A stretch of DNA of 64,000 nucleotides from Smittia aterrima (GCA_033063855.1 CP093830.1:6138854-6202853), one strand, 5' to 3'; shown: positions 9,863 through 22,300, counted from the stretch's first letter. The notes: generated from the letters alone by a model not told the origin. Made by a program: numbers and translations.

Positions 9863-10826
9863 TCAGTATCTTTCGATCGTATTTGGCCGCTGCTGACAAT
9901 TGTATCTCAGCGTTTGCTTCTCGGCTCTGTTAGCCATCGTTTGACTCTTAAGCAACAAGTTCTGACGAATTGCGTTTTGTAAAACAGGATCGGATCCATT
10001 TGTGGTTGGGCAAACGATATTACATCTTTGGCCGAACTCTGAGGACAACTGGAAGGTTATGTTTGGAACATAACGCAAATCGATGTTTGTGCAAATGTTG
10101 CTGTCGAATCTAGCGAGCTTCAAGTCACTGATGGGAACGACGAGTTTTGTTCCGATTCTTCGAATTTGATTGTTATCAAAGATGATTTCTTCAAGCTTTG
10201 CATTATTTCTGAACAAACTTGATCCCACGACTTCGAGTTTATTATCAGCGATGAAGAAGAATCGAAGGTTTCTATTTCCTGTCAACAAATCTGAGTCGAT
10301 CTCGCGAATCTGGTTGCTCGAGAGTGAAAGATAAGTCAAAGCTTGAAGATTGTGGAAAGTTTTCTTTGGAATCGATTCGAGTTCGTTGTCGACCAAGTGA
10401 ATGTGAGTCAACAGAGGCAAAGCTCTGAATGTTGTTACATTCAAATGTCTAAGCCCAGATGATTCGATTCTCAAAGCAACGAGTGAAGGGAACGTCGTGT
10501 TTAAGTTGAAAGGAATGAAGCGAGATCTCGCGTTGTCGATGTGAAAGGTTTTAACATCTTTAATCGACTTTCCTGGCAAATGATCTCCAGTCACTTGTTG
10601 GATGTAAGTGTCATAACGAGAAATATCAACGTTTTGACCGATGCAAGTATATTGCTCGCCCCAATAATGCTTTTCCATTTCAAACTTGCAGTTCAGGGTT
10701 AGCGGAGTTCCTTCCATAGCTTGAAGTGTTCCAATTGCTGATAACAGCAAAACTAAGACAAACGCTCTGAAAAAAAAAAACAGAAAGTTGACATCAAGTT
10801 TACTTTTGATTACAAACTTACTTCAT
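9863..10826 (-). CDS. Secreted leucine-rich-repeat protein (LRR gene 1)
   Basis: Exon 1 contributes only ATGAA (10826-10822); a 55-nt intron, 10767-10821, follows, then exon 2, 10766-9863. The 302-residue protein starts MKAFVLVLLLSAIGTLQA, a clear signal peptide that is only complete after splicing. An N-terminal cysteine-bearing domain has the motif GDHLPGKSIKDV, shared by all four LRR genes here. About five LRRs follow (LPLLTHIHLVDNELESIP, LTYLSLSSNQIREID, LEEIIFDNNQIRRIG). They are capped by Cys residues (DSNICTN; GQRCNIVCPTT). The C-terminal ~50 residues are polar. It lies head to head with LRR gene 2. Function is unknown; extracellular binding is likely for this architecture. Confidence 0.85.
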
Positions 10827-11133
10827 CTTGAAAGTGATTTAACGAACATCGGCGATCAACTGACGAGCAATTCTCTTTAATATTTCATTTTATAATCAGC
10901 GAAAGTCACGTTTCATTTTGCAGGACGTTGATGCTCGTGTGCTGATCTAGCTCATCGACCATCACTGAAAAACAAGGATTTCCGTCTGATGATCATTGCA
11001 AATTTGATTAGTTCGCACAATTTCTCAAGTAAATGAGGGGAAATGTCGTTGTCCTACAGTTCTTCTAAGTAAACTATAAAATCACTGAACGCAGTTTGAG
11101 AAGCAATCAGAATCGATCGAATCTTGAAACGAG
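10827..11133. promoter_or_regulatory. Shared promoter region of divergent LRR genes 1 and 2
   Basis: Only 307 bp separate the two start codons. On the minus strand, TATAAA at 10894-10889 is followed ~33 nt later by TCAGT at 10863-10859. On the plus strand, TATAAA at 11075-11080 is followed by TCAGA at 11107-11111. Two back-to-back TATA promoters are therefore seen, with about 180 bp between the TATA boxes for shared control. Confidence 0.6.
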
Positions 11134-12091
11134 ATGATTCAAATTGCAAGGTGAAGATTAGTTTGATTTTGAATTAAATTTTTATTGTGAGATCTTTCTT
11201 AGGTTTCTGGTTTTGTTCGGTTGCTTGTCAGCAGCACTTGCTGTCAACGTCGATGACACAATCTACGCGAACTGTGATATCATCGAACATGGATCTCACA
11301 ATATTTACGCTTGCATTGTGAATAAACTCAGTGTTGAAGTTCCTGATTTCAATGTTGTTAAAGCAGAGGTCACTCACCTCCCAGGCAAAGGTCGAAACGA
11401 TGTTGAAGGCATTTTCATCGAGGATCAACACGCTCGGTACCTTCCAGTCGGCATCGAAAATATTTACGTGAACTTGACGAAGTATCTCGTCGTGAACTCG
11501 CAACTTGAGTTCTTGGGAAACGTCAACTTCTACAAAAAACTTCAATCGCTCATCTTGGACAACAATTTGATTCGTGAAATTCCCAAGAAAGTTTTCAGTG
11601 AAACTGTTGACTTGGAATGGCTTTCGATGGACGACAATAGAATCGAGCAATTGCCTGAGGGTCTCTTCGATTCGATGCCAAAGCTTCATCTCGTCTCCTT
11701 CAGTGGAAACAAACTTCGTAGTCTGAGCGGATCATTGTTCGCTCGCAATGTGAACATCGAACGCTTGAACTTCAATGGCAATCAACTTACGACAATTGGA
11801 GTCGACCTTGTCAGTGGAACCACCAAATTGAGAGCTGTCAACTTCGATTCAAACATTTGCATCAACGAAGCTCTCTTCAACGAACATGAGTTGATTGAGA
11901 AATTGACCAACCAGTTCAAGAATTTCTGCTCAGGTCAATGTGAGAACATGATCGAGAGAGACGACAAGCAAATCAAAATGCTTCACGATCAAAATAGGGA
12001 AATGATTCAGCAACGTGATGAGCACAAGGCTGAAAAAGAAATTTTCTGCCGTCGTCAGAGAATGCTCTCCATGTCAACATCAAGCGAATAA
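11134..12091 (+). CDS. Secreted leucine-rich-repeat protein (LRR gene 2)
   Basis: A 17-nt coding exon (11134-11150), a 52-nt intron and exon 11203-12091 give 301 residues. The signal peptide MIQIARFLVLFGCLSAALA again spans the splice junction. The N-terminal domain has THLPGKGRNDVEG, equivalent to the motif of LRR gene 1. LRRs include LQSLILDNNLIREIPKKVF and LEWLSMDDNRIEQLPEGLF. A cap with DSNICIN and FCSGQC follows. The last ~45 residues (ENMIERDDKQIKMLHDQNREM) are strongly charged and likely form a coiled coil. The stop codon overlaps an AATAAA at 12091-12096. It is a paralog of LRR gene 1 in divergent orientation. Confidence 0.85.
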
Positions 12092-12096
12092 ATAAA

Positions 12097-12567
12097 GAAA
12101 ACTGCAAAGTAAACATTTATTTACTTAAAATAGTTTTTTTTATTGTAAAAATCGTTTTCTATACAATCCAGCTGCATAAATCAGAATGTCAAATGGAATT
12201 TTCTGATTCTCTTATTTTTGCCGAAAGAAATTTTTCAAATGAAAATATTTTTATACAGAAAGAAAGAAGGAAAGTGTAAGGAACGAGAAGAGTTAAGATG
12301 GAAATTTCTTAACCTAATGGGAATTCATTTGCCTTCAAGATTAAGCACCAATAAAATTTATAATCATGGCAGTGAAAGTCAATCCCTTTTTAAAATTATC
12401 TTAAATTTTAGTTTATCGCCAAAGTTCTCTTCATGTCATGATATAAATTTTCACTTCGCTATTCCTTATTCTAGTTTGTGTCGATGAGTATTTTCATGTA
12501 CTGATGAATGTGTGTGTATGAGTGTTTTGTGTTTGTGTTGAGCATGTTATCTTCCTTTTCTAAAGCT
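12097..12567. other. Intergenic between LRR gene 2 and the 1,020-residue gene
   Basis: About 470 bp containing the 3' UTRs of two convergent genes. The 89-codon frame at 12218-12487 has no motif and is taken as chance. A TG-rich run (GTGTGTGTATGAGTGTTTTG) lies near 12509-12528. Confidence 0.5.
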
Positions 12568-15500
12568 TTAACCTACATAAGGATAAGGTGGATAAGGAGC
12601 TGGGAAGAAGCCTGGATACGCTGATGGCTGAACAGCTATCGATTGAGTCACATAGCTCGTGACCATCGTTGGAACAACCCGCGTATTGAACAATGTGGTG
12701 TAAGCGGTCCGTGCGCCGAATGTTAATTTCAGCACTTTTGAGTCTGTTTGCGTAACGATTTGTTGTTGAACGACTGGCGTTGATTGGATTTGGAATTGTT
12801 GTTGGAATTGTTGCTGTTGTTGCTGATGCTGATGCTGTTGCTGGAGAAGTAGAGGATTGATTGAAGGAGGAGTGACAGGAGCGTGAATGATTGAAGTTCC
12901 AATTTCGTAGTTGGTCTTGGTTACTGTAGCCACTGGTCGTGAGATTGTGCTGAAAACTGTGTTCGCTCCATTGATGATTGGTAGAACATGAGACTCGTAA
13001 AGTGTTTCGAGGGATACGACAGGCTTTGAAGTTGTAATCACGTTAGGAATCGCTGCGGGGTTTAACAAGCGAAGCAAAGCTAATTGTTCAGGCGTGAGTC
13101 CAAGCATGTTGTCTTCCTTTGGCTTCTCAGTTGGCTTTGTCTTCGGCTTTGATCGTTTTGGTTGCACGGGAATCTTAGATTTGTCAACTTCCGAAACATC
13201 AAAGTCGGATCCGATGTTTGCCAAGTTCAAATCTTCAGGCAAAACAACTTCCTTGTGTTCATCTTCTTCATCATGTTCGTTCTCATCTCCAAATTCCAAT
13301 TCAAGATGAAGTTCCGAACCAGCTTCGTCAAGTTTCGTGTTAAATTCGTTGAGAGTTCTCGATGGAACAAAGTGATAAGCTTCCATTGGTGGCAAGGTTT
13401 TCGTGGCTGTCACAAGTCTCGTCACGTGATACGTTTGAATCAGCGTGTAGCTTGTCGTGTTTCCGGCGCGAGCAACTGGCAAGATATGAGTCTTCAACAT
13501 GACTTGAGTTGTGCTGAAGGTTTCTGTCAAAGTCTCAAGGGGTGGAGTTGGTTGATCTTCGCCAAGTGAAATAACTGGAAGAGTTGCGATTGATGAATCA
13601 AGGAGATTGTGTTCCTTATCGATATGTGAAGTCGTTGCGAGAATGTTTTCAGTCAAAGGTTCAGTCAGAATGGAAGTTGACGTGGGCTCAGGATCAAGAG
13701 TTTTCTCGAATGTTGAAGTTACTGTGATGTATCGAGTATTCTTGTTCGCTCCGACTTGGAAAGTGTAAGGACTTTTGATCGTTGCAATCTCGTAATAAGT
13801 GTCACTGAAGTCAGCTGGAGTTGAGATCTCAACTTTAATCGTCTCGATTGGAAGTTTTCGTTCAAGTTTGTTATCTCCAGCTCCAGTCACTTCATCATCA
13901 AGAACATCGCCATTAACTGAACCAGATCCATCAAGATCAACGTCCAAATCAGCACGAGACTGCACAATGTCGTTTCCAATGCCTCCGTCAGTTGGTGGCG
14001 TTGCAGCTAATTGTTCGAGAGATTCCTTGGCGATTTCATTAGTCGATCCAGCATGTTTTCTGATCGTCACGCGAGGCTTCGGTGTTGTCTTGTACTGCCA
14101 ACGTCCAGGCGTGCGATTTAATTTAAATTTATACAAAGACGTCGACTGTTGATCTTGATTTTCTTGAACCTGCGATGGTGAGATTTTCGGTTTGAAAGCT
14201 CGTCGTGCTGACTCTGTAGCCACGACTTGTTGTGCATGAACAGTTGATGGTTTGAATCCATTTCGAGTTGATTTATTGCGTCGACTGCTGTAGACTCCGG
14301 CAGGTTCAGCTGAAACTGTTGCGACTTCTTGTGGACGATTTTGTGGTCTTGGGCTGTTTGAGAAAAAATATTTAACGATCTAAAGAAACAAATTATAATC
14401 AACTTACGCTTTGTTCTTCGTTGCGCCATTTCTTCGCGTTGTGCTTGGCTTCTTACCATTCGTGTACGAATTAACTTGCGGTGAAGGTGTTACGATCTCT
14501 TCAGCAACATCTTCGCGGTTACGGAAACGATTTTTAAAACTGTTAGCTGACTGAGCTGGACGACGAGTATTACGCACAAGGCCTGGTCCACTCTGCACAA
14601 CTTCAACTGGTAAATCTTCCTCGTTCGATGTGTATTTGGGAGTTTTATTGAGGGAAGGTGCAGCAGTTTTCAAGATTCGCAATGTGGAACTGGGTTGGAT
14701 CTTTGGCTTTTGTGCGGCGTTAAAGACTTGCGACGAGCTTTGAAGGACTTGCGCGTACTTGCCTGAGATGTAAGTACCAATCACACTAGTTTCATGGACT
14801 GTTGTCAAGCCGTCTTTAATAATAGTTCCGCCTGACTTCGTCACGAGCCCTGTTGGATGAGTCGCATCGACGTTCTTCACTGAAGTCTTTGATTGTGCTT
14901 TCGGCTTTTTCAAGCCTGAAGGTTTCAAGTTAACGACGCGATAAGTTTCTTCAACAAATTCAGTTGGCTGGCGACTCAAAAAATCATATTCAGGCTCAGC
15001 GTTGATCGCATTACCGTCTTGAAGCACAACATCCGACTCTTCTTCAGAAGCGACGACGTCAACGACACTCGAAACTGTCGGCTCAATTTGTTTTACCGGC
15101 TCGACGATGAACTTGTTTGGTTTATCTTCAACAACTTCAACACGCGATGACAAGACAACTTTTGGTGGTTCAGGTGTAACAGCGTGGACAGCTTGGACAG
15201 TCATCGGATTTGGACTTGGTGTCGGAGCCTTATTCTTTTTGTTCTTCTTCGGCTTCTTAGTCGCCGGAGTTGGTTCAGTTACTTTTTCTTCCACAACTTC
15301 TACGACGCTGCTTACAACTACAACAGCAGGTTTCTGTTCCGATGTTTGCTCCACAACAGGCTTTGTCGGTTGAATTTCAATTGATTCTTGTTGTTGATTC
15401 TCGACGATAGGTTTTGTCTCGATTGTTGAAGTCTGTGGAGCTTGAGTTGTAGTTGTCTCTTCCTGAATTGGTTCTGTTAAAGTTCAAAATTAAGTTTTTC

Positions 15501-15822
15501 TTATAATTGAAAAGTTTTGATTGTAATCTCACGAGGAACAGCGATTGATGATGGCGAGAAGATCATGACGGTGTTGCCAATAGTCGTGGTGAAGTCAGCG
15601 AATCCATAAACATTTTGCGTCACGTAGGGATTCACAATGGCAGTTGGTTGGACGATGGCTGCAAGTCTTAATGCTTCTGAGTCATCAGCTAATGTGCCGG
15701 AAAAGACTAAAGGGAGAGATTGATTTAATCAAGCAATTAATTTAGTCAATGAGCCCCGCGGAGTCAATCGATCTCAAATACTCACATGTCAAAACTAAGC
15801 AAAGGTATGAAAGGAACTCCAT
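12568..15822 (-). CDS. Large secreted low-complexity protein with repeated HVLPI-type motifs
   Basis: Four exons, 15822-15786, 15706-15533, 15473-14408 and 14353-12568 (introns 79, 59 and 54 nt), encode 1,020 residues. The start gives a signal peptide, MEFLSYLCLVLTFFSGTLA. Next come YGFADFTTTIGNTVMIFSP, a Pro/Thr/Val-rich region with VVEVV motifs and a Lys-rich run (KKPKKNKKNK). TSVIGTYISGKYAQVLQSS follows. Three related segments come later: VMLKTHILPVARAGNTTSYT, LYESHVLPIINGANTVFST and TAYTTLFNTRVVPTMVTSYV. A Gln/His run near the C-terminus (12800-12850) precedes a Pro/Tyr-rich end. From memory it resembles insect extracellular proteins with domain DUF4758; this was not checked. It may be a matrix- or mucin-like protein. 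No membrane span is seen after the signal. Confidence 0.75.
12795..12850 (-). repeat. CAA/CAG-type repeat encoding a Gln/His run
   Basis: Within the last exon of the 1,020-residue gene, mixed CAG, CAA and CAT codons encode a run of glutamines with interspersed histidines. Mixed codons make it less slippage-prone than a pure triplet repeat. Confidence 0.8.
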
Positions 15823-16212
15823 TTCAATGGGCTTGAGTGATTTAAAAGTGTTGGCAAGTTTGCTGCAAGTGGACGAAAACAAAAACTTGAATTAGCTACG
15901 CCGCAAAAATTCTTTTCTTGTTTCTATAATTCATTAAATTAACGTCGAACGTCTTTTCCTCATTGGCTATGACGATCGATTTTCATTGAAGTTTCAATCT
16001 TTTACAACGCACGCCCCATAAAGCACGCACCCAAACGTCAATTAATTGCGGTGTCTTGTGTGGGGCAATTACAAGTCTTATTGCAAGGACGTGAAACATT
16101 TTAAATTGTTTCTTCAAACTCTGATCAAACGACTCAAGGCTTCCGTTTAAGAGTTTTCTATTTGAAAAGAAAAATAATAATTCAAACATTTCATTAGTTG
16201 ACCGGTTGAAGC
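15823..16212. other. 5' flank of the 1,020-residue gene
   Basis: About 390 bp without a gene. It must contain the promoter of the minus-strand gene. The minus-strand frame at 15983-16249 has no recognisable content. Confidence 0.4.
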
Positions 16213-16419
16213 ATGAAAGTGAATCTCGATTGCATAACGGATTATACAATTATGTTGGACTACAAGTTGCAGCAACAAGAAGTGAATCGACATCGAGAGG
16301 TTTGTAAATGGCGAGCGCGCGTAACATCTTCAACATTTAACGAGATGTCATTTAGAAGTGCCGCGAACGAATTGATTGACACGCTTCAGAAGCTTCGTGA
16401 AGAGCTTGAGAATGATTGA
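16213..16419 (+). CDS. Possible small single-exon gene, 68 residues
   Basis: An ATG frame with protein-like composition: KLQQQEVNRHREVCKWRARV, then FRSAANELIDTLQKLREELE before the stop. The C-terminal half has heptad-like leucine spacing, suggesting a short helix or coiled coil. No family is recognised and no promoter signal stands out. It could be the terminal exon of a longer gene. Coding status is inferred from composition alone. Confidence 0.35.
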   Translation: MKVNLDCITDYTIMLDYKLQQQEVNRHREVCKWRARVTSSTFNEMSFRSAANELIDTLQKLREELEND

Positions 16420-18479
16420 GAGCTAGGAATTAATAAGAATGTCGATTGAGTAATGTTTAAATTTAGTTTTCAATCGATTATTCTTCTCGCGAAGTTATCA
16501 AGCTCTTGCAAGACTTGTCAATAAACAATCTTTGTCTTCAATCGTTTACAAGAAAAAAATTTGAATGCAAACAGCAGATGCAGCGTTTTAAGTGGAATTT
16601 GAATGAATTCGCTTCATGGGCGGTTCACTGTCGGTCAACACGCAAACGCTTAAGCGATACAAAGCATGATTACATCTCGATACGTGGCGCAGGCTCTAAA
16701 GTGGAATTTAATCAGGAAATATTCATAACTCGGGTCATTTTGAGAAATGCTCGAGGTTCCGTCACGACAGGCGAAACATTTTGGAGTCATCCGAGCTAAA
16801 CATTGCGTCATTGACTATCGCGAACTACCGAGCATTGTGGGAAACAAGCTGATTCAGCTATAGGGTAAAAAATGTTTTGACAACTCCGATGATAAACTTC
16901 GTCGTTGATTTATTACAGCCTCGACTACTTTAGATGAAGTGCTGTCGGTTGGATTCACGCGAACGGGAGTGTTTGCGTTCAAAGCTCTTGCACTTCAATT
17001 TCGTTGGCCTCATTCAGGGGCAAATTTTTAAGTGAATGATTTAACTAGAAATGATTTATGCGAGACGTGATGGCATCAACTGCAACAAGAGAATGTCGCG
17101 ATTTCTTTCTTCGCAGGAAAGTTGAGATGTACGTGAACTGAAACTTTCTTTCATTGTCTGATCGCATTTATTTGCCCGTCAGCCCATATCAAGATTAATT
17201 CTCCGTCATTGCCAACGGTCGAAATCTTTTCGAGATCGAGAAACAGGGAAAGTTCTCTTGTGTCGTTATAACTCGGTCAATGTCGATGGATTGGATTGTT
17301 GTCGGTCATTGATGTGGAATTCTTTTCTTGAGTTTCAATGATGAATGTCAATGCGGAGTGGCAGCTCTTGTATCAATCTTCAAGCTTCATTTCCTTCAAA
17401 ATCTTTCAACATCGCGTAAGCTTGCGTTACAAGCGTATTCTGTCATCAATCGCATGCTGCTTCGGGCAATATCAACGGACACTCTCCATTCAAAACTATG
17501 TTAATCTGTTTCCGCTTGTTAGTTTCATTTCAAATAAGTGGCCGCTGAGTTTTTCTTTTGCTTGGGACTCACATGGTGAGAAAGATTGAAGCTTTCATTC
17601 CGCAAATCTCACGCTTTGCCTTAAATGGCATTTGTCGACATCGAACTCCAAATTTTCTCATTCAGCGCCTTTGGGAGTTTCGCAAGCTTTCGTTCCTTTC
17701 GTCTTGATGCGTTTTTATGAGTAAACAGCGAGATTAAGTGAGTAACCGAGTTCACAGTTCATTGCACGTGACGCATTGTAATTAAGTCTTCAAAAGGTTT
17801 TATGGGCTTGCCTCTGGGCCTCTCGAAGCTCCATAAAAGATTTGTAATGACTCAAAGTCAGATCTGTTTGTCGGTTTTAATGTTTAAAGTGACAAACGCT
17901 TTCTGGTGTTGCCTTTCTTAATTCGTGAACCTCCCATTTGACTTAATGTGTAATTAACTGATTTGATTAATGATCGTCTCTTGAAATGAATTCCCAACTG
18001 TCTGATCTGTTGATCTTGTGGGTTGAAACGAATCTGTCTACTTAGTCGGGATATGTTTAGATTCGAAGGGAATGCGAATTAAAATTCACAGTCAGATCCT
18101 CACGACAACGAAATATTTTTTTTTATCTCATTTGACTTTGAACGAGTTAATAAATCAAAATGTTTTCGCAGAATGTTGAACTCAGTTGGTCAGTTTCGGT
18201 CAATCTCGATTTGTGATCTTCCCAACTCGACATTCCTGCAATCGTTTTCTTAAATCTCTTAAAGATTTACTTCCAAGGATGTTTCCAATTCATCTTTACC
18301 CCAAAAGGTTAAACACATCGCGCAGCACGTTTTTATTAAATTCCTTCCCGTCGCTTCTCGAAACTACAAAATGATTCAGAATTAAATTTTAATTTTTGAA
18401 CTCTTTTGGGAAAGTTTGTGACCGATTGAAATATTCAAAAATTAATCTGTCGATCTTTCGACTTTCTCGAGATTTCTTC
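16420..18479. other. Gene-poor stretch
   Basis: About 2 kb with only short frames (for example 16506-16799 and 17338-17589) that lack motifs, splice logic or similarity. Nothing is annotated. Mixed composition, no clear repeats. Confidence 0.4.
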
Positions 18480-18843
18480 ATGGAAATTGAAAATGAAGCC
18501 CGCACATCTATCGAAGTCAATAAAATTCCAAAGTTTAACAACTCACATTCAATTGCACTTTATGAGTGGCAGCGCGAAACTCTCGGTAAGTTTCTAATTT
18601 TCGACCATAAATCTAAGATGATTTGTGCATTTTTCAGATCAAAGGCCGCTCAACAAAACGAATCTCATGCCTGCAAGAAGAGAGAGAAGGAAACAAAGTT
18701 TGCTTAGACAAAACAATCGATTTGTATTAAAGATCAAGCAGCAATTATCGCCACCTGGATCGCTTTGCTCGAAGAATCGTAAAATTAATTTCAATTCATT
18801 TAGTCTTAGGCCGAGGCTTTTAAGGGCTTCGTTGCGAAATTGA
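18480..18843 (+). CDS. Possible two-exon small gene, 103 residues (weak)
   Basis: Exon 18480-18585 (MEIENEARTSIEVNKIPKF...) ends at a strong donor, CTCG|GTAAGT. A 52-nt intron, 18586-18637, ends CATTTTTCAG and joins to a frame closing at 18841-18843. Donor, acceptor and length all fit the window's introns. The second exon is basic (ARRERRKQSLL) and unlike any family I know. It overlaps the antisense coding-like stretch at 18639-19362, so at most one of the two is probably functional. Confidence 0.25.
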
Positions 18844-19362
18844 GTAACTCTAGCAACTTCTTTACAAACTTCTGACTCGATGTCAAGTCTGACAACATCA
18901 ACGAACGGTCCCCACATAATTTTTCTTTCAGGAATCAACTTTTTACTGCATCTTGCAAGCTCCATATGGTCACAGAGCCTCATTGTATTGAATATCATAA
19001 AGCGCTGCGCGAAATTCCTTTGGGTTGACTTCCACGCCCAGCGAGCACTCAGAAACATTCCATCGAATGCCTTCGACTTCTCATGAATCAGACATGACTT
19101 GAAACTGGAGCAGTTTTTGATGGAGTCACCGAAGTTAAGATCACGACACGCTCTCAATATTTCGACGTCGTCGTCTCGGTGATTTGTCGACTACGAAAGG
19201 AGATTTAAATCTTCGCGTAAACTTATGAAATGATTTTCCAGCATTCAAATAAATTTCAGTTTCAACATGAAAATCAAGTTCACGAGGCTGAGCGCAGATC
19301 ATTTCATTGATTAACTCGCTGAACAATTTCCATAATTCATAATGCGAATGATGTTTTGTGGG
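18639..19362 (-). pseudogene. Decayed coding stretch, family not recognised
   Basis: Two overlapping minus-strand frames read like one protein broken by a frameshift near 19145. The upstream piece (19362-19141) contains FSELINEMICAQPRELDFHV and ends in stop after RRRRRNIES. The downstream piece (19157-18639) contains FVDVVRLDIESEVCKEVARV. Around 19000-19060 a different frame also reads well (VEVNPKEFRAALYDIQYNEA), suggesting a second shift. No start, splice pattern or family is clear. A long chance frame remains possible. Confidence 0.3.
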
Positions 19363-22300
19363 TCAGTTCTCATAGTTAAGCGTTATGAGCTCTTAGAGCT
19401 TAGAGGGGCCGAGAAGTATCGCGAAGCTTGTCAAGTTCTACATAAATTACTTTAAACACGCTATAAAATATTCAGCGACACTAATTCATGCTTTTAATAA
19501 TTATGATCGCCTGCCTCTTCATTTCATGCTTTAATTGACAAAATTAAAACTTCAAAGCTCTTGTACGTGATTTGAAGGAGGCGAAGCAATTTAGTTTCAA
19601 AAAGGTTTCCTCAATTGTTGGTTAATTAATTTTTTCTCTCTGATTGTGACGATTAACAAAAGTGAAGTAAGCTTGAACCGAGCTGTCCTTGCTGTTTGTC
19701 TGTCTCATTCCAAGATCATTAGACGTTCGCTTATGAGAATCATTCTCGAATTACTAACTCGAAGCTAAGAATAGTTTGCAACGTTCATCTCGTCGCCTTG
19801 ACCCATTTAAAAGCTTCTTAATCAACACAGCAATCCTAAGACATTCAACCTGTCTAATCTCGTAGTCGTTACTGATGTTAATGAGACAGCATTGCAATTA
19901 ATCATGATCCCCGCTAAGTGGCGGTTCGTGTCTTCATCGAATTAGCGTGAATCATGGGATCGATCAATAGATTTCGTGAGTTTGATGATGTTTCACTCTC
20001 GATTCGCATCGCAACTTAAACCGTCATGAACCGTCTTCAAGTAAACAGAGCCAATCAAACTTAATTTCTCTTGATCACTTCTTGATTTACAGGCAATATC
20101 GATGCAAGTTCAACGAGCGAGCAGTGAAATGTCAAAAGTTTAATCATCATCATAAAAGCAATTGAGTGTCGTTTATCAGACCCAGCCTTGAACAATAGCT
20201 ATGAAGACATCTCAGAAGGATGATCTGAAAGTGATAATGATCGCAATTGATGGGCGCGAGTTAATATTGCACTCCGGGCGAGATGTCGCAATAAATTTCA
20301 CATTACACATCGTTTGTCGATGACTCTGAGGGCTTGACATCTTCAAGAGAATCTTCACAAAGGCGATCAGCTTCGACATGATTCAAATGTCTTGCTTCTC
20401 ACGATTTACAAATTAATGAACTCATTGTTGGTTCGGAAAATGTAAATCGAGTTACAAAATTTTTCGCTGACTTTTGTAACTGCTTAAGACCCCAACAGAC
20501 TAAAGAGCAGACAGATTGGTGAGAAAACAAGAGTAACGCACGAAATTTACGCAAATGATTTGCATGAGACGCTGTTTACGACGCTGGAGCTTTTGCTGTT
20601 TTGTTCGGTTACGACAGCGAATTCTCAGGAACATCTTCGAAAGACATTCTTACGTGATCGTCTCGAGTGCTTCACTCATCAAGCTTTGTTTAGACACAAA
20701 TGGGACATTGCGGAAATAAAGTCACAAGATTTAGTTCCCACAGGCTTTTAAAAATTACCCACTCGATGACTTAACTTCACTTCGCGAATCGATTAAGTTT
20801 CTTCATTCAACTGTCATCACTTTCAATCATTCCCTAATGAGTTGGTAGGCGACGAGCAAGTGAATAATTATTTACTTAACGTCACTTTCTTCAATGACTT
20901 TCGAACAAAAAAAGAGAGAAATATGCTAAACAGTTCGGGCGATGAAATCATTTGTGCCAATCGTAGCTTATCAGGCAAAGTAGAAAACGAGTTTGTTTCC
21001 GTTCGTTGACTTTATTCGCGAATAAGTTTAAGCATATTCGTTGCCGTTTGATAGCCGATTTCAAGCAACTGTGAGAAGATTGATGCATTAAACTGGCTCG
21101 ACTTCCAACAGTTCAAACAACAACAACTTCAAGATCAAGGTTAATTCAGCGAAGAGCTTAGTGGAGTTATTTTTTCGCGTTATGCACTGCTGCTTGCTCT
21201 CAACGACTGTCACTTACTTTTGCTTGCTTTGCTCCGATTTGATGGTGAATTGGCGAGCAAATGTTTGCGCACCACGGAGACCATTAACATAAATCCATTA
21301 ATATTAATAAGTCCATAAAAGATCCGCGGATTTATTTAAGCATATTTTTTTAACGATGCAGAGCTTTAACTCTTTTTTGAGAAATCACGAATCGTGGATT
21401 AAGAAAAAACTATAATTGAGATTTTATAACTGCAAATGCCTCATCGGCGATTGTGCAATGATCAAACGAAACGACGATTCGTGATTGTTGATTGAATTCA
21501 ATGTTTTGACAAATTTATCTCGGCGATTGATCCGCAAAATGAAACGATTTCCACGAAGTTTACAACGAAAATTGTCTTTCGAAATTATCTTGAAACTTAG
21601 AAACGCTTTATTAGCATTTTAGAATGTGTCGCCTTGAGACAGCGATTTCAGTTTCTTTCCGAAACAATTGCTCCGATATAAAAGCGCGGAATGAAACCGT
21701 TAGAAAAAAAATAACAAGTCGAGAAGTTAGAAATTGCAGTTGGCTATGCTTGAGAGTGAAGCAATACACTTGAAGGCGGTTGGACTTCTCGTCTTTTCGC
21801 TTTGTTAGTCGCTCATGCAACTGTTCAACGTATGACTTGCGAAAACAGAATAGAAACGACGCTTAATTGAAGACGCTGCTTTACTCCGCTACTTGAGAAC
21901 AGTTGGCGATCATTTGAAGATTGCGAGATCGTAACTAACGACACGAAACGTTTTTCCAATGAAATGGCTTTGCGAATCCTGTCACTTAAATAAATCTAAT
22001 TAACGTCGCTTAGCTTCAAGCAGCAATTGACCTGCGACTCGAATTAGTGACTCCCCCCAAATGCAGACTAATGCTAAAGTCGTGTCTAATCCAACCTATT
22101 TCGCGAATCTCGCAATCTTCGCCATCTGAAACTCACTCGAAGTCTCTGTCTCTCCATCGACTTCCACACTTGAACAGTTATTAATCACTTTCAACATTAG
22201 TTGCACAAATAAAAACGAATTTGCAACTCAAAACTTTTTTTAAGTTTTCTTCTAGCATTCGTACGCGCTCTCTCGCCTTGCCGGTCTATGCTGGCATTGA

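Noticed and set aside
13094..15373. Several plus-strand frames of 66-135 codons
   Set aside because: They are antisense shadows of the coding exons of the large minus-strand secreted-protein gene.
20560..20751. Frame resembling a short secreted peptide (hydrophobic N-terminus)
   Set aside because: The frame starts at TTG with no in-frame ATG before the hydrophobic stretch and no splice acceptor that would supply one.
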